Positions 5,456 through 6,686 of a stretch of 6,686 nucleotides of DNA are shown here, piece by piece. The notes beneath the pieces are model-generated. The model had not been told where the DNA came from and ran no database searches. It worked only from the letters and a program-made list of their open reading frames with translations. This DNA comes from Porticoccaceae bacterium. Its GTDB lineage: Bacteria; Pseudomonadota; Gammaproteobacteria; Pseudomonadales; Porticoccaceae. Each line of letters starts with the position of its first letter. Within the stretch, counting starts at the first letter, position 1. Location of the stretch: contig JAUUYV010000102.1 in NCBI GenBank assembly GCA_030590275.1, forward strand, positions 1 through 6,686, in the 5' to 3' direction. The position numbers and the translations under genes were made by a program.

Positions 5456-6166
5456 TTAATAGATGAGGACAATAATATCGCCATTGGCAGCAGCACCAGT
5501 TGCAGTTGTTCGAAGGCAATCTAATTTATTGTTACTACTGGATGATCTCTTGCAAACCACATTTCGTGCAAAGGTTGCATGAACACCAGTCGGTGACCAA
5601 AAACGATCACTGATATCGAAGCCAAAATCTATCGTGCAGCCTCCATTGGTATCACTACTGATACTGATGGCTGCGCCGTTAACATTATTGAATGAACGAT
5701 CAATGGATGCGACGAGGTTCCTACAATCAGCAAAAACAGCCGCTTTTACCAAGCCATCACTAGTCAACTTTTGGGCAATATCCCCACTCGTATTTACGCT
5801 GATTGCTGGGACACCACCGTCCACATATAACTGCCACTCATCTGTGACGCCATTATATTCATGCCAGGCTGACGAGGTAGTACCGTCAGCTGTATACCCA
5901 TAAAACGGTCGTCCGAGCTCACCAGATGTACTCGTATACATCCCGCCCCAGGTGTTTGTCGTCGGCGATTTAACTGAAAACAGAGTGTAACTGTTCAAAG
6001 GCGTATCAGTGCCGATACCTACAAAGCCAGTGGAGGAATTGGTGTATACATTCGGCAAATCTGATGCCATCGGTATAACAACCACCTTATTCTCTGCAAA
6101 CGCATTGCCGATACCAAATACAAATAGGATAAGCGCCAGGATAGGGGCTTTGACTGAATTAATCAT
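5456..6166 (-). CDS. Secreted protein of unknown function, VGIGT motif
   Basis: The 236-residue product has a clear signal peptide (hydrophobic 8-19, cleavage after NAFA, residue 24). The mature part starts ENKVVVIPM, then has GFVGIGTDTP (47-56), a pattern seen in phage tail-fibre and related repeat-rich surface proteins, where VGIGT.P opens a beta-rich unit. Residues 70-130 are rich in Thr, Ser, Gly and aromatics. The C-terminal part (about 137-236) contains DGLVKAAVFADC, RSFNNVNGAAISIS and CTIDFGFDISDRF, with four cysteines (148, 177, 205, 217) that could form two disulfides. The protein ends in a hydrophobic strand, IIVLIY. I chose ATG 6166 because GGAG lies 7 bases before it; the ATG at 6172 is only one base from that motif. 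I do not recognise a characterised family. An extracellular or surface structural role is an inference. It stands apart from the redox genes, on the opposite strand to the hydrolase. Confidence 0.85.
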   Translation of the reverse strand: MINSVKAPILALILFVFGIGNAFAENKVVVIPMASDLPNVYTNSSTGFVGIGTDTPLNSYTLFSVKSPTTNTWGGMYTSTSGELGRPFYGYTADGTTSSAWHEYNGVTDEWQLYVDGGVPAISVNTSGDIAQKLTSDGLVKAAVFADCRNLVASIDRSFNNVNGAAISISSDTNGGCTIDFGFDISDRFWSPTGVHATFARNVVCKRSSSSNNKLDCLRTTATGAAANGDIIVLIY

Positions 6167-6173
6167 TCTCATT

Positions 6174-6177
6174 CTCC
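6174..6177 (-). promoter_or_regulatory. Ribosome binding site for the secreted protein
   Basis: The minus-strand sequence AAAGGAGA has its GGAG core 7 bases from ATG 6166 and one base from ATG 6172. The spacing decides for the inner start, shortening the protein by two residues (Met-Arg). Confidence 0.7.
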
Positions 6178-6686
6178 TTTGTTTTATTATTGCGTTAGGT
6201 TACCACAATAAAAATCACCCAGCCGAATCAACTGAGAAAAGATCAGCAAATAGAAGTATTGCAGGATCGACAGAGTGTCAAAATAAAGCCAAGGTTCTTT
6301 TACTCTGGCTGACTTTGACATGATGGAGAGCACTGAGAAATAACGTGTGAAAGTGTTAGTTTGCATGCTCGATTGATCCACCTTGAGTAGTTTTTGCGTA
6401 TAATAGTTGACCCGCCTCGCTGTCATAAGCTAGCTGCACTCACAATATATTAACCAGACAAATATGGTTCAATATTTAGTGCAATTAATGGGTCAATTTT
6501 GGATGCAATTTAACACAGTAGTTCGTCAGAAGCACCAAAATGTCTGCTGTGAGAATTTAGTAGACGTCCGTTCATTGCCCATTGGTCTTTCCCTGAAATA
6601 ATGGACCACTGGCTGCTAAGCTCAGAAACTGGCACTGGCCGGACATTAAGAGGTATGAGGTGGAAAGTACCGGAGCTTATGTACAT
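6178..6686. other. Gene-poor right end
   Basis: Nothing here is supported as a gene in about 500 bases. A perfect minus-strand TTGACA (6281-6276) could be the -35 of a promoter for the secreted protein, but 17 bases on, TACTTC is a poor -10. A plus-strand TATAAT (6399-6404) has no -35 at a normal distance. Two short frames, minus 6426-6187 (79 codons) and a plus-strand one of 45 codons from ATG near 6464, have neither a ribosome site nor a recognisable motif. Confidence 0.5.

Noticed and set aside
6399..6404. Perfect TATAAT on the plus strand
   Set aside because: No -35 at 16-18 bases (TTGATC is 20 bases away) and no gene follows within the window.
6187..6426. Minus-strand 79-codon frame upstream of the secreted protein
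   Set aside because: No ribosome site, no motif, and it covers the place where that gene's promoter should lie.
6460..6513. AAATAT/ATATTT hairpin and the repeated TGCAATT
   Set aside because: Short A/T-rich repeats with irregular spacing; no array or attachment-site structure is evident.

Overview
The window reads like a chromosomal segment of a respiratory Gram-negative bacterium, most likely a marine gammaproteobacterium. The support is indirect: several exported haem c proteins (needing a periplasm), a lipoprotein signal, a perfect FNR/Anr-type operator, and a DUF3089-type hydrolase of a kind common in Gammaproteobacteria and Alphaproteobacteria. I cannot name the genus. No rRNA, tRNA, CRISPR array, intact transposase or insertion sequence is visible.

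Layout. (1) Bases 1-2581, plus strand: a tight three-gene redox operon. It holds the 3' part of a periplasmic multihaem cytochrome c (seven CxxCH motifs visible, gene cut by the window edge), a tri-haem cytochrome c with a signal peptide and a C-terminal membrane anchor, and a five-helix diheme-type cytochrome b, the last two overlapping by 8 bases. (2) Bases 2743-3168, minus strand, tail to tail with the operon: a mono-haem cytochrome c lipoprotein. A perfect TTGAT-N4-ATCAA site lies 58 bases upstream of its start, with spacing that fits an FNR class II promoter. (3) Bases 3173-3844: 672 bases with no convincing gene. They contain the FNR box, a full-length Shine-Dalgarno match before an 8-codon ORF, and an A-rich stretch. 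(4) Bases 3845-5017, plus strand: a membrane-anchored DUF3089 alpha/beta hydrolase, followed by an inverted repeat that includes its stop codon. (5) Bases 5037-5455: a gene-poor stretch with small ORF remnants, including a signal-peptide-like ORF broken by an in-frame TGA. (6) Bases 5456-6166, minus strand: a secreted protein of unknown function with a tail-fibre-like VGIGT motif and a four-cysteine C-terminal part. (7) Bases 6173-6686: no supported gene.

How the genes may work together. The cytochrome b has the features of a quinol-oxidising (or quinone-reducing) membrane subunit. The tri-haem anchored protein is the natural relay from it, and the larger multihaem protein the periplasmic acceptor or donor. 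This resembles in outline the b/c modules used in anaerobic or extracellular electron transfer, but no recognisable catalytic subunit lies in the window, so the terminal substrate is unknown. The FNR-type box on the neighbouring cytochrome gene suggests low-oxygen expression of at least that gene. The DUF3089 hydrolase and the secreted protein have no obvious functional link to the redox genes.
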